Part shown: positions 51,865-60,597 of the stretch, in pieces | How positions within the stretch are numbered: position 1 is the stretch's first letter | Layout: the number at the start of each line of letters is the position of its first letter | From: SVTX01 sp045660325 | Lineage (GTDB): Bacteria; Bacillota; Clostridia; Oscillospirales; CAG-272 | Reading direction: 5' to 3' | DNA length: 64,000 bases | Assembly: GCA_045660325.1 (NCBI GenBank) | Contig: JAZRDO010000019.1 | Span: 1-64,000, forward strand | Made by a program: the position numbers and the translations under genes | Notes under the pieces: generated by a model | Databases searched by the model: none | What the model saw: the letters and a program-made list of their open reading frames with translations, nothing else | Told to the model about the DNA's origin: nothing

Positions 51865-53049
51865 ATGAACGAATTTTCTTTGAAATACGGTTGTAATCCC
51901 AACCAGAAGCCCGCAAGAATCTTTATGAAGAACGGCTCCGAGCTTCCCGTAACAGTGCTCAACGGCAGACCCGGCTATATCAACTTCCTCGACGCGTTCA
52001 ACGCATGGCAGCTCGTAAAGGAATTGAAGGAAGCGACAGGTCTTCCCGCCGCTACGTCCTTCAAGCACGTTTCCCCCACGTCCGCGGCAGTAGGTCTTCC
52101 TCTTTCCGAATCCTTGAAGAAGGCTTGCTTTGTTGACGGCAACACCGACCTCGATTCCTCTCCCCTCGCTTGCGCTTACGTTCGCGCGCGCGGAACTGAC
52201 AGACTCTGCTCCTTTGGCGACTGGGTAGCCCTCTCCGACGTTTGCGATACCGCAACCGCAAAGCTTTTGGCGCGTGAGGTTTCCGACGGTATTATTGCTC
52301 CCGGATACGAGCCCGAGGCTCTTGAAATTCTCAAGTCCAAGAGAAAGGGTGGCTATAACATAGTTGAAATTGATCCCAACTACACTCCCGAGCCCATTGA
52401 GACTAAGGACGTTTACGGTATTACCTTTGAGCAGGGTAGAAACGAGTTCAAGATCGGCGCGCATCTCTTCCAGAATATCGTAACCGCTAACAAGAATCTC
52501 CCCGAGAACGCTATGCGCGACCTTATTATCGCCCTTATTACTCTTAAATACACACAGTCCAACTCGGTTTGCTACGCGTACGACGGTCAGGCGATCGGTG
52601 TAGGCGCAGGTCAGCAGTCGAGAATCCACTGCACAAGACTCGCAGGCACTAAGGCAGACACTTGGCTTATGCGCCAGCATCCCAAGACCCTTGCCCTTCC
52701 CTTTATCGAGACAATGGGCCGTCCCGAGCGCGACAACGTGATCGACGGCTACATCAACGGCAACGAAGAGGACGTTTGTGCCGACGGCATCTGGGAAAAC
52801 TACTTTACGTCAAAGCCCGAGCCCATTACCGCAGAGGAGCGCCGCGCTTGGCTCGACAGCTTCGATAAGGTAGCGCTCGCATCCGATGCCTTCTTCCCCT
52901 TCGCAGACAATATCAAGCGCGCATATATGTCGGGCGTCAAGTACGTAGCTCAGCCCGGCGGATCTATCCGCGACGATCTCGTTATCGCAGAATGTGATAA
53001 GAACGATATGGTTATGGCGTTCACGGGAATGAGACTTTTCCACCACTGA
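51865..53049 (+). CDS. AICAR formyltransferase (stand-alone PurH C-terminal type)
   Basis: The protein transfers a formyl group from 10-formyl-THF to AICAR. The 394-residue sequence has LKYGCNPNQKPAR (about 6-18), LNGRPGYINFLDAFNAWQLV (about 36-55), SFKHVSPTSAAVG (about 65-77, with the catalytic Lys-His) and QSNSVCYAYDGQAIGVGAGQ with QQSRIHCTRLAG (about 230-262). It lacks the IMP cyclohydrolase domain of bifunctional PurH; the upstream PurO-like protein supplies that step. GGAGGGAATG lies upstream of the ATG; the intergenic gap is 17 bases. Confidence 0.92.
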   Translation: MNEFSLKYGCNPNQKPARIFMKNGSELPVTVLNGRPGYINFLDAFNAWQLVKELKEATGLPAATSFKHVSPTSAAVGLPLSESLKKACFVDGNTDLDSSPLACAYVRARGTDRLCSFGDWVALSDVCDTATAKLLAREVSDGIIAPGYEPEALEILKSKRKGGYNIVEIDPNYTPEPIETKDVYGITFEQGRNEFKIGAHLFQNIVTANKNLPENAMRDLIIALITLKYTQSNSVCYAYDGQAIGVGAGQQSRIHCTRLAGTKADTWLMRQHPKTLALPFIETMGRPERDNVIDGYINGNEEDVCADGIWENYFTSKPEPITAEERRAWLDSFDKVALASDAFFPFADNIKRAYMSGVKYVAQPGGSIRDDLVIAECDKNDMVMAFTGMRLFHH

Positions 53050-53054
53050 TATAA

Positions 53055-53083
53055 AAAAGCACCGCAGCCGCGGTGCTTTTTTA
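53055..53083 (+). terminator. Terminator of the purine unit
   Basis: Stem AAAAGCACCGC/GCGGTGCTTTT with loop AGCC and flanking A6/T6, five bases after the stop. Confidence 0.9.
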
Positions 53084-53113
53084 GTGCAGAGTGCAGAGTG
53101 CAGAATGCAGAGT
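53084..53113 (+). repeat. Short tandem repeat
   Basis: Four imperfect 7-base units (GTGCAGA three times, then ATGCAGA) directly after the terminator. The following 53114-53350 shows no gene. Confidence 0.6.
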
Positions 53114-53351
53114 TGATACAATTAAAATGGAAAATTTCACGCAAAATCAAGCATGGAAAATCTTCTCATTCGCATCCTGCTCCTACGCGATCGCAAGATC
53201 AAAGCTTTTATCGAATTTATCATATAAACAAAGGAAAACGGACGAATCCTCACTATTATTATTCCCCGAATTTATATCTTTATCAAAGCGGAAAATACGG
53301 AAAACCATGACAATAAAAAACAAATCTTACATTTATGGAATTCATTGTTCC

Positions 53352-53380
53352 TTGATTACAGCCTCTCTCTATGTTACAAT
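53352..53380 (+). promoter_or_regulatory. Promoter of the cell-wall hydrolase gene
   Basis: TTGATT (53352-53357), a 17-base spacer ending TATGT and TACAAT (53375-53380), 35 bases before the ATG. Confidence 0.6.
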
Positions 53381-53415
53381 AAATATACAAATTTCATTTA
53401 CAAAGGAGGTTATGT

Positions 53416-54309
53416 ATGACCAAATGCAGAAGAATTTTACCAAAAGTATTGAGCGCAGCGTTAGCCTTGAGTATTACGGCATCGATCTTTACCGTAATGA
53501 GCGTGGCGGACGAGAGAGACGCGCCGCAAACTGAAATTTCAGAGCAGAGAGATGTCCGCTCCACAGGATTTGTACGTATCAACGGCAGAAACCTTTTCCA
53601 CGGCGAGATCTTTACAAAAAACGGCGTTACCTTCGTTCCTCTTTTCCGCTTTGCCGCTTGGCTTGGAAATTTCAATAATAAATATGATTCAAGAAGCAAA
53701 ACGGCAACCGTCACAGGGGAAAATCTTAAAATTTCCGCCCGCGAAGGCACACTCTACATAGAAGCAAACGGCAGATATTTCTACACCGAAGAAGAAATTT
53801 TGATAAGAAACGGCGAAATGTTCGTTCCCATAAAGCCGATCGTCAAGGCGCTCAATTCCTACGTAAGCTACGATTCAAATATAAACGCGTACGTGGTAAG
53901 CTCCGGAGACACACGACTTTTAAAGAGTGGCGACAAAATCTACAATGCGGACGACATTTATTGGCTCGCAAAAATCATTTCTGCCGAGGCAGAGGGCGAG
54001 CCTATGCGCGGCAAGATCGCAGTTGGCAACGTAATTTTGAACCGAGTTCGTTCAAAAAGCTTCCCGAACACGATCTACGGCGTAATTTTTGACAAAAAGC
54101 ACGGCGTTCAGTTTGCGCCCACGTCAAACGGCAGAATTTACAAGGCCGCCGACGCGGAAAGCATCATCGCGGCGAAAATGTGCTACGAGGGCTATTCCCT
54201 TTCAAGCGAAATTTTGTATTTCTTAAATCCGAGCGCATCCTCGTCAAACTGGATCGCAAACAACCGCCCCTACGCGTTCACTATAAAAAATCACTATTTC
54301 TATAAATAA
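53416..54309 (+). CDS. Secreted cell-wall hydrolase (CwlJ/SleB type) with CuAO-N1-like domain
   Basis: The 297-residue protein has a signal peptide (residues 1-31), then a copper-amine-oxidase-N-terminal-like domain (about 50-160: INGRNLFHG, GVTFVPLFRFAAWLG, GEMFVPIKPIVKALN). A C-terminal hydrolase_2 domain follows (about 183-297), with the catalytic Glu region AKIISAEAEGEPMRGKIAVG and NVILNRVRSKSFPNTIYGVI. CwlJ and SleB are spore-cortex lytic enzymes, but many vegetative Clostridial proteins share this fold, so a germination role is not implied. AAAGGAGGT lies five bases upstream of the ATG. Confidence 0.9.
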   Translation: MTKCRRILPKVLSAALALSITASIFTVMSVADERDAPQTEISEQRDVRSTGFVRINGRNLFHGEIFTKNGVTFVPLFRFAAWLGNFNNKYDSRSKTATVTGENLKISAREGTLYIEANGRYFYTEEEILIRNGEMFVPIKPIVKALNSYVSYDSNINAYVVSSGDTRLLKSGDKIYNADDIYWLAKIISAEAEGEPMRGKIAVGNVILNRVRSKSFPNTIYGVIFDKKHGVQFAPTSNGRIYKAADAESIIAAKMCYEGYSLSSEILYFLNPSASSSNWIANNRPYAFTIKNHYFYK

Positions 54310-54318
54310 AAAAATCAA

Positions 54319-54339
54319 GGAAGCAGCATAGCTGCTTCC
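54319..54339 (+). terminator. Terminator of the cell-wall hydrolase gene
   Basis: Stem GGAAGCAGC/GCTGCTTCC with loop ATA followed by TTTTTATATG, about ten bases after the stop. Confidence 0.87.
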
Positions 54340-54368
54340 TTTTTATATGTTTTTGAATATAGTACTAT

Positions 54369-54926
54369 TTATTCTTTTGGCTTTATAAACTTGATAAGTT
54401 TTCTTTTCTTCAAATCAAAATAATATGGTCTTTCATATTTATCCCGTCTGCTGATCGGTACATTATAGATCATATATCCTTCATCCTCATCTTTGATCTT
54501 TAAAACCAAATTTTTGACCGTTTCATCTATTATGCATCTATCCACAAGCTCATTATTTTGAGTTTCAAATAGCTTCTCTATATTAACAGTTCTGCCCCTC
54601 TTGAGAAAATATTTTTGTGTTTTACTAATTATTATATCTATATCTTCTTGGTTAATTTGGGTAACGAACTCAATAGGCTTAATGCATTTCATACAGAAAA
54701 AAATTTTATGTATAAATTCGCACATTCCATGCGCTCTTGATCTTGGAACATATGAACTGCCTGAACTTGTTGTGAAATCATAGTACTTTGCGTTCTCTTC
54801 CTTTGAATGAACAAACTTGCTATGCTTAATAACGGACAATTCTTTACCGCATTTATAACAATAATGCTTTCTGAACCTTACCTTAAACTGATCTCCAGAC
54901 TGATAATAAAACGTTGCGCTCTTCAA
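54369..54926 (-). CDS. Hypothetical protein with two CxxC pairs
   Basis: The 185-residue protein has a probable zinc site from YCYKCGKEL (about 22-30) and FFCMKCIKPIEF (about 75-86), and a basic, aromatic C-terminal half. I recognise no family. Base composition is clearly more A/T-rich than the neighbours, hinting at acquisition by transfer. I chose TTG at 54926 with GGAGGT four bases upstream. A GTG four codons earlier (54938) overlaps that ribosome site and would give 189 residues. Confidence 0.6.
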   Translation of the reverse strand: MKSATFYYQSGDQFKVRFRKHYCYKCGKELSVIKHSKFVHSKEENAKYYDFTTSSGSSYVPRSRAHGMCEFIHKIFFCMKCIKPIEFVTQINQEDIDIIISKTQKYFLKRGRTVNIEKLFETQNNELVDRCIIDETVKNLVLKIKDEDEGYMIYNVPISRRDKYERPYYFDLKKRKLIKFIKPKE

Positions 54927-55004
54927 AGCTACCTCCACTAAACAAAATTTATTGTAAAGTAAAAATCATAGTCAAACCATTATGCTACGGACAAACCGTT
55001 ACTT

Positions 55005-55685
55005 TTATTTACATTCCTCGATAAACTTATAGAACAAATTCTGCATAGCTTCATCCGTCTTGAAATAAATCTCGGGATGCCACTGAACCAGCATAAAGAA
55101 ATCTCTTTCCTTATGATGCACCGCCTCGATAATTCCGTCCTCGGAAATCGCATCAACCTCAAGGCAATCTGCCAAGCGGTCAATTGCCTGATGGTGGAAG
55201 GTGTTTACCATAAGGCTTTCCTTGCCCGATATTCTGTAAAGCATCGAATCCTTCACAACGTTGACCTTCTGGATCGGCTCCGTTCCGGGTGTAGGAGTCT
55301 GACGGTGTCCGTCAATATGCTGAAGGAGTGTGCCGCCAAGCTGCACGTTTATCATCTGAAGTCCGCGACAAATACCGAGAACGGGTTTTCCCGTCTTATA
55401 AACCAAGGGGAAAATTTTGCTTTCAAAATCATCTCTTGCTTCATCTATTTCAACGTTGTCAAATTTCACTTCCTCGCCATAAAGCGCGGGATTAACGTCA
55501 AGCCCGCCCGAAAACAAAAATCCGTCGCATGCCTCTATATACTCACAAAGACGGCTCTCATCCGTAGTATATGCGAGTGTGAGCGGCACGCCGCCCGCAG
55601 TCCATATCGCATCGTGATACGTCTTTTTTAATCTCATATAATCGCCGTCATGGGACGGCATAATTCCAATTACAGGTTTTTTCAT
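55005..55685 (-). CDS. Class I glutamine amidotransferase-like gamma-glutamyl hydrolase (peptidase C26)
   Basis: The 226-residue protein belongs to the PuuD-like C26 family: IGIMPSHDGDY at the start, FSGGLDVNPALYGEE (about 58-72), the nucleophile elbow PVLGICRGLQMINV (Cys about 104) and the His-Glu pair in VQWHPEI (about 202-208). PuuD cleaves gamma-glutamyl-GABA in putrescine breakdown, but Clostridial members often act on other gamma-glutamyl compounds. GGAGAATAG precedes the ATG. Confidence 0.88.
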   Translation of the reverse strand: MKKPVIGIMPSHDGDYMRLKKTYHDAIWTAGGVPLTLAYTTDESRLCEYIEACDGFLFSGGLDVNPALYGEEVKFDNVEIDEARDDFESKIFPLVYKTGKPVLGICRGLQMINVQLGGTLLQHIDGHRQTPTPGTEPIQKVNVVKDSMLYRISGKESLMVNTFHHQAIDRLADCLEVDAISEDGIIEAVHHKERDFFMLVQWHPEIYFKTDEAMQNLFYKFIEECK

Positions 55686-55704
55686 CTATTCTCCATTTAT
55701 ATAT

Positions 55705-56352
55705 TTATTTTTTAATAACCGACACGAAATTATCGGCAAAGGTAAGCATCTCGGGAACGACCGCGCAAAGGATCGCGCACATAATTATCGACAGCACGAT
55801 CACACCTATTGCCGACGCGATATTCGCGCCCTTCGTGCTGAACTTCACGTCCGCCTGATACTTAAGCTCCTCGGGAATATAGAAGCGCATAGTATCGGGA
55901 TCTCTCTTGAATGTCGGCGCGACAAACTCCTCGTCGGGATGATTTTTTGCAAACTTTTCCCTCTTCTGATCTAACGAAGCGTAAAATTCGTCCTCCTCGA
56001 CACATCTTACCCATCTTTTAAGGGTTGCGCCGCGCACCACCGACGAGCGAATCGCGGGAGATTTCAAATATCCCAGCTCGTACAAGGTCATAGCCTTCTC
56101 GGGACGCACACACTCTTCATGCAAAAGCTTTTTTATAAAGCTTCCCATCATTTTCTTTTCATAAAGTGAGGAGACCGCCGCCACACAAAAGCCGACCATA
56201 AGCCCGACCAAAATTATTCGCAGCGACACGACTCCCGAAGAGCCGAAATTAAAATTGTCATAATGGACAACCTCAGGATTAAAAAAGGTGTCCAGAATGT
56301 TCTCTATGAACTTTACAAATCTGCTGTCTCCAAAAATTTCAGTTATGTTCAT
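55705..56352 (-). CDS. Hypothetical membrane protein
   Basis: The 215-residue protein has two clear membrane segments (about 43-62, VVSLRIILVGLMVGFCVAAV, and 177-200, ASAIGVIVLSIIMCAILCAV) with a charged middle domain containing YELGYLKSP and LKRWVRCVEEDE. No family is recognised. It lies 19 bases upstream of the amidotransferase-like gene in the same direction and may be cotranscribed. Confidence 0.7.
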   Translation of the reverse strand: MNITEIFGDSRFVKFIENILDTFFNPEVVHYDNFNFGSSGVVSLRIILVGLMVGFCVAAVSSLYEKKMMGSFIKKLLHEECVRPEKAMTLYELGYLKSPAIRSSVVRGATLKRWVRCVEEDEFYASLDQKREKFAKNHPDEEFVAPTFKRDPDTMRFYIPEELKYQADVKFSTKGANIASAIGVIVLSIIMCAILCAVVPEMLTFADNFVSVIKK

Positions 56353-56411
56353 TTTTCGCTCTTTCTTTGTTTTTATACGGGAAAACCTATGTTTTTCCCA
56401 AGTTAGTCAAA

Positions 56412-56439
56412 CAGAAAAGGAACAAATGTTCCTTTTCTG
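56412..56439 (-). terminator. Probable terminator of the serS unit
   Basis: A perfect 13-bp stem CAGAAAAGGAACA/TGTTCCTTTTCTG lies 11 bases past the serS stop; the following T run on the minus strand is short (TTTG). Confidence 0.55.
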
Positions 56440-56450
56440 CCCTTTTTATC

Positions 56451-57728
56451 TTATCTGATTACGTCTACGCCAAGATACTTGCGGAGCACCTCGGGAACTG
56501 TTACAGAGCCGTCTGCGTTCTGATTCTGTTCCACGAGCGCGGGAAGAATTCTGGACGTTGCAAGACCCGAGCCATTGAGAGTGTGAAGGTATTCTATTCT
56601 ACCGTCAGCTCTCTTCACTCTCATCATACCGCGGCGAGCCTGATAGTCACGCGCGTTAGAAACGGAGCTTACTTCCTTATATCCGTTCATAGAAGGAATG
56701 TTGATCTCGATATCGTACGTTCTCGCCATGGATGCGGAGCAGTCCTCTGCCGCGAGCTTAACTGTTCTGAAATGGAATCCAAGACCCGAAACAAGCTTTT
56801 CAGCCTTTTCAACGAGCTCGTCAAACGCCTCGTCACTCTTTTCGGGAAGCGTGTACTGGAACATTTCAACCTTGTTGAACTGGTGTCCTCTTACCATACC
56901 TCTCTCGTCGGAACGGTAGGAGCCCGCCTCACGTCTGAAGCAGGGTGTATAGCTCACAAGCTTCTTGGGAAGGTCTGCTTCTGTAAGAATTTCATTTCTG
57001 TAAAGAGATGCAAGAGCCGCCTCTGCAGTAGGAAGCATATATCTCATTCTGTTGTCCGTGGGGTTTTCGATCTTATAAACCTCGTCAGCAAACTTCGGGA
57101 ACTGACCTGCTGTCAAACCACACTCGTATTCAAGCATATGAGGGGGCAAAATAAGCTCATAGCCGTCGCCGAGGTGAGTATCGATAAAGTAGTTGAGGAG
57201 CGCCCATTCAAGTCTTGCACCCATACCGCGATAGATCCAGAAACCGGAGCCCGAAAGCTTTGTTCCGCGATCGTAATCGATAAGACCGAGGCTTGTGCAG
57301 AGGTCAACGTGATTCTTGGGCTCAAAATCAAACTTGTGAGGCTCGCCAAAGTAACGGATGGGCTCGTTGTTTTCCTTGCCGCCGGGCTTAAGATCACGGT
57401 CAGGAAGGTTGGGAAGAGCGAGCATATAGGAGGAAAGCTCCGCTTCAACCGCCTTGATCTGCTCATCGTTTGCCTTAACTGTCGCGCCGATCTCACGGGA
57501 CTTAGCGAAGATCTCGGAGGGATCGCGGCCTTCCTTTTTATACATAGGAATCATCTTGGAGAGCTTGTTCTGCTCAGCCTTGAGAGATTCTGTGGAGGAA
57601 ATGAGGCTTCTTCTCTTGGCATCAAGCTCAAGAATCTTTGCGATTTCTTCCTTTGCATCCTTGCCCTTGTGGGCAAGTCTTTCTATAACTTCGTCGGGAT
57701 TGCTCTTTATATAGTTTATGTCAAGCAT
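56451..57728 (-). CDS. serS: Seryl-tRNA synthetase
   Basis: The 425-residue protein has an N-terminal coiled coil (about 27-100) for tRNA-Ser binding and class II motif 2 (TPCFRREAGSYRSDERGMVRGHQF split over about 255-278). Motif 3 is in LNGSGLATSRILPALVEQNQ (about 380-399). The start is ATG with AAAGGA upstream. No T-box leader is visible; the gene lies 36 bases downstream of parB and is probably read with it. Confidence 0.96.
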   Translation of the reverse strand: MLDINYIKSNPDEVIERLAHKGKDAKEEIAKILELDAKRRSLISSTESLKAEQNKLSKMIPMYKKEGRDPSEIFAKSREIGATVKANDEQIKAVEAELSSYMLALPNLPDRDLKPGGKENNEPIRYFGEPHKFDFEPKNHVDLCTSLGLIDYDRGTKLSGSGFWIYRGMGARLEWALLNYFIDTHLGDGYELILPPHMLEYECGLTAGQFPKFADEVYKIENPTDNRMRYMLPTAEAALASLYRNEILTEADLPKKLVSYTPCFRREAGSYRSDERGMVRGHQFNKVEMFQYTLPEKSDEAFDELVEKAEKLVSGLGFHFRTVKLAAEDCSASMARTYDIEINIPSMNGYKEVSSVSNARDYQARRGMMRVKRADGRIEYLHTLNGSGLATSRILPALVEQNQNADGSVTVPEVLRKYLGVDVIR

Positions 57729-57764
57729 GGTAATTTTCCTTTCTGTATATGGATTTTATGTAAA

Positions 57765-58646
57765 TTAAGACTTGAAAATATCCTTGCCGCATATAAGCTC
57801 AAGAAGCTCGGCGAGGTCATCATCGTTATCATAGGAAAGCTCGAGAGTCTTCTTCTTTGCGGACTGGTTGATCTTAACCTTTCTGCCGAGTGTTTCCATA
57901 ACGCGTCTTTCAAGATCCTTCATATATACGCGTCTCTGTGCGTCGGGTTTGTTGACTGATACAACAATTGTTTTTTCCTCAAGCATTGAGCGAACGATTC
58001 TTTCAACGTCGCGAACGGAAAGATCATTATCAGCAACCTTCTTTGCAAGCTCGATCATCTGCTCGTCGGACTTAAGACCGAGAAGCGCTCTCGCGTGACC
58101 GTTTGTGATCTTATCTTCCTTAAGCATTGTAAGAACCTCGTCGGGAAGGTCGAGAAGGCGGAGCATATTTGCGATCGCGGAACGGCTCTTACCTACCTCA
58201 CGGGAGATCTGCTCCTGTGTCATATTATATCTCTCAATGAGGGCGCTATATGCAAGCGCCTCTTCAACTGCGTTAAGATTTTCTCTCTGTACGTTCTCAA
58301 CAAGAGAGATCTGAGCGACCTTTAAGTCGTCTCCGTCGATAATTACAACGGGAATTTCGGAAAGTCCCGCCATTTTGGATGCTCTCCAACGTCTCTCACC
58401 TGCAATAATCTCGTAAGAGCCCTTGAATCTCGCGTTTTCTCTTACGATAATAGGCTGAAGCACACCGTGAATAGCAATAGAGTCAGCTAAAAGCTGGAGA
58501 CCCTCGTCGTCAAAAGTCTTTCTGGGCTGATCGCCTCTGGGCTCGATATCGGAAACCTTGATAGTAGTTACACTGTCCTTCTTTTCCTCGAGCATATTGT
58601 CATCAAGAATTGAATAAAAATCTCTTCCAAGACCGCCACGTGCCAT
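57765..58646 (-). CDS. parB: Chromosome-partitioning protein ParB (Spo0J)
   Basis: ParB is a CTP-dependent DNA clamp that loads at parS. The 293-residue protein has the CTP-binding GERRWRAS motif (83-90) and ENVQRENLNAVEEA (about 117-130). The helix-turn-helix follows (about 141-165, TQEQISREVGKSRSAIANML), with a C-terminal dimerisation domain. The six parS sites 1 kb upstream are its expected targets. The ATG has GGAG upstream; the gap to parA is 71 bases. Confidence 0.96.
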   Translation of the reverse strand: MARGGLGRDFYSILDDNMLEEKKDSVTTIKVSDIEPRGDQPRKTFDDEGLQLLADSIAIHGVLQPIIVRENARFKGSYEIIAGERRWRASKMAGLSEIPVVIIDGDDLKVAQISLVENVQRENLNAVEEALAYSALIERYNMTQEQISREVGKSRSAIANMLRLLDLPDEVLTMLKEDKITNGHARALLGLKSDEQMIELAKKVADNDLSVRDVERIVRSMLEEKTIVVSVNKPDAQRRVYMKDLERRVMETLGRKVKINQSAKKKTLELSYDNDDDLAELLELICGKDIFKS

Positions 58647-58717
58647 ATTTTAACTCCATTCCGCCGCCAATTGCGGCATTTTCTTCAATTTTATTATATA
58701 ATGATCGCGCTATTTAC

Positions 58718-59479
58718 TCAAATGCGGGTCGCAAGCTCCTTAGCAACTGCAAGATATTCAACCGCGCCCTTGCACTTCTTGTCGTGGTAATATACGGGCA
58801 TACCAAAGCCGGGAGCCTCGGAAACCTTTACGCCACGGGTAATTTTTGTCTCAAAAAGTCTATCGGAATAGTGCTTTTTAAGCTCGTTTACTACCTGCAT
58901 AGAAAGAAGAAGTCTTCCGTTGTACATCGTGATTAAAAGACCCGTGATGTTAAGACCAGGATTGAAGTTTGTCTTGATCTTGTTGATAGTAACAGTAAGC
59001 TGAGACAAGCCCTCAAGCGCATAGAATTCACACTGCATGGGGATAACTACGCCGTCGCTTGCTACCATAGAGTTAACGGTAAGCATAGAAAGTGAGGGCG
59101 GGCAGTCAATGATTATGTAATCGTAATTGTCCTTAATAGGTGCTAAAGCATCCTTGATGATGCGCTCGTTGCCGCCATCCTCGTAAAGATTGTATTCCGC
59201 GCCCGCCAAAGCAATATTTGCGGGAATAAGATCAAGATTCTGGTATTCGGTGGTGCGAATAGCATCCTTTGCTGCCACATCACCCAAAATTACGTCATTA
59301 ATGCTTGCTTTCAAGCCTTTTTTAGAAATTCCAACGCCGCTTGTCGCATTACCCTGGGGGTCAAGGTCAATAAGAAGCACCTTGTGTCCCAAAATTCCAA
59401 GAGAAGCCGCAACGTTTACCGCAGAGGTGGTCTTACCAACGCCACCCTTTTGGTTACAAAAAGAGATAATCTTTCCCAA
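58718..59479 (-). CDS. parA: Chromosome-partitioning ATPase ParA (Soj)
   Basis: ParA is the Walker-type ATPase partner of ParB in origin segregation. The 253-residue protein opens GKIISFCNQKGGVGKTT with the deviant Walker A (KGGVGKTT, 11-18), has LLIDLDPQGNAT (about 36-47) and IIIDCPPSL. I chose the TTG at 59479 because it places the first strand right after the start and GGAGG lies eight bases upstream. A longer frame would run into the promoter. Confidence 0.95.
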   Translation of the reverse strand: MGKIISFCNQKGGVGKTTSAVNVAASLGILGHKVLLIDLDPQGNATSGVGISKKGLKASINDVILGDVAAKDAIRTTEYQNLDLIPANIALAGAEYNLYEDGGNERIIKDALAPIKDNYDYIIIDCPPSLSMLTVNSMVASDGVVIPMQCEFYALEGLSQLTVTINKIKTNFNPGLNITGLLITMYNGRLLLSMQVVNELKKHYSDRLFETKITRGVKVSEAPGFGMPVYYHDKKCKGAVEYLAVAKELATRI

Positions 59480-59519
59480 AACTAGTTCCTCCGATAAGAT
59501 TTTAAAGTTTACCGATATA

Positions 59520-59548
59520 ATTATACAACACAATTTTAAAATTTTCAA
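59520..59548 (-). promoter_or_regulatory. Promoter of parA-parB
   Basis: Minus-strand TTGAAA (59543-59548), a 17-base spacer and TATAAT (59520-59525), about 40 bases before the parA start and next to the parS cluster. Confidence 0.72.
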
Positions 59549-59602
59549 TAGTGTTTTATAAAAAACTTACACTTTTTGCAAAATTTTTGCCTCAAAATTA
59601 AC

Positions 59603-59827
59603 TGTTTCACGCGAAACAGTGTCCGTTAGCTGCACAAACCGTCCCGTCCGAGTGTTTCACGTGAAACATCTTTGGTGGGGGGTACGACATTTGTTTCACG
59701 TGAAACATTCAAGGGGGGAGTGCGGCATTTATTTCACGTGAAACATTTAGGGGGCGGTACGGTGTTTGTTTCACGTGAAACATCATACGAAGATCCCAAG
59801 CCCAAAAACATTGTTTCACGTGAAACA
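59603..59827. promoter_or_regulatory. parS: Cluster of six parS sites
   Basis: The 16-bp palindrome TGTTTCACGTGAAACA occurs four times exactly (59653-59668, 59692-59707, 59767-59782, 59812-59827) and twice with one change (59603-59618, CACGCG centre; 59730-59745, first G to A). All lie in one 225-base intergenic region between rsmG and parA. The spacers are G-rich and partly similar (GGGGGGTACGA, GGGGGCGGTACGG), suggesting tandem duplication. Confidence 0.97.
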
Positions 59828-59828
59828 A

Positions 59829-59853
59829 AAAGAGCCGCGAATCGCGGCTCTTT
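59829..59853 (-). terminator. Terminator of mnmG-rsmG
   Basis: Stem AAAGAGCCGCG/CGCGGCTCTTT followed on the minus strand by TTTTTG; it abuts the last parS site. Confidence 0.88.
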
Positions 59854-59858
59854 GAGGT

Positions 59859-60587
59859 TTAAAGCGGTTTATTCTTTATTTGACCGAACTTTCTCGGATA
59901 ATTTGAGGGGGTTCTAGATGTCTTTTCAATGATAATCACACCTCTTTGGTTGATTTCCTCGCCATCAGTAAGATCTAATACAAGATTAGAAGAAACCGTA
60001 CCGCCAAGCTTTTTGATACCGTTCTGAGCTTCATCAAGCTCGTCCTGTGCCTGCGCGCCCTTCATTGCAATAAATTTACCGCCAATCTTTACGTAGGGGA
60101 TAGTCAATTCGGAGAGCATATTAAGTCTTGCAACCGCACGGCTCGTCGCGAAATCAAAGCTTTCGCGTCTACCTTCAATAAATTCCTCCGCTCTTGCGGA
60201 AATCGCGTTAACGTTGGCAAGTCCAAGCTGGCGAGCTGTAGAATTTACGAAGTCTATCTTCTTTGTAGTACTGTCAATTGCGGTAATTTTAAGGTTTTTT
60301 CTTGCAATTGCAAGAGGAATTGTCGGAAAACCGCCGCCGCATCCTATATCTATCAAGGAAAATTCGCCATCGGGTATCAAGTCAGCAATTAAGAGACAAT
60401 CAGCGAAATGCTTAACGACAGCATCCTTCGCGTCGAGAATTCTCGTTACGTTCATGACCTTATTTGACTCAATAAGTATATTGTAAAACTCGTAAAACTT
60501 TGCGCAAAAGTCATTGTTTATATATCTTTCAAGCTTGTTTTTGCTCAAAATTTCATTATATAATAAGGAAAATTCATTATAATTCAT
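59859..60587 (-). CDS. rsmG: 16S rRNA (guanine-N7) methyltransferase RsmG
   Basis: RsmG methylates G527 of 16S rRNA. The 242-residue protein has the RsmG opening (NVTRILDAKDAVVKHFADCL, about 46-65), the SAM site IDIGCGGGFPTIPLA (about 78-92) and ATSRAVARLNML with PYVKIGGKFIAMKG. The ATG has AAGGAG upstream and lies ten bases after mnmG. Confidence 0.95.
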   Translation of the reverse strand: MNYNEFSLLYNEILSKNKLERYINNDFCAKFYEFYNILIESNKVMNVTRILDAKDAVVKHFADCLLIADLIPDGEFSLIDIGCGGGFPTIPLAIARKNLKITAIDSTTKKIDFVNSTARQLGLANVNAISARAEEFIEGRRESFDFATSRAVARLNMLSELTIPYVKIGGKFIAMKGAQAQDELDEAQNGIKKLGGTVSSNLVLDLTDGEEINQRGVIIIEKTSRTPSNYPRKFGQIKNKPL

Positions 60588-60597
60588 ATCTATCTCC

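Noticed and set aside
53091..53534. 147-codon frame upstream of the cell-wall hydrolase
   Set aside because: It begins in a short tandem repeat, overlaps the real gene in another frame, and has no ribosome site of its own.
57729..57764. T-box leader before serS
   Set aside because: Only 36 bases separate parB and serS; there is no specifier loop or TGGNACC box.
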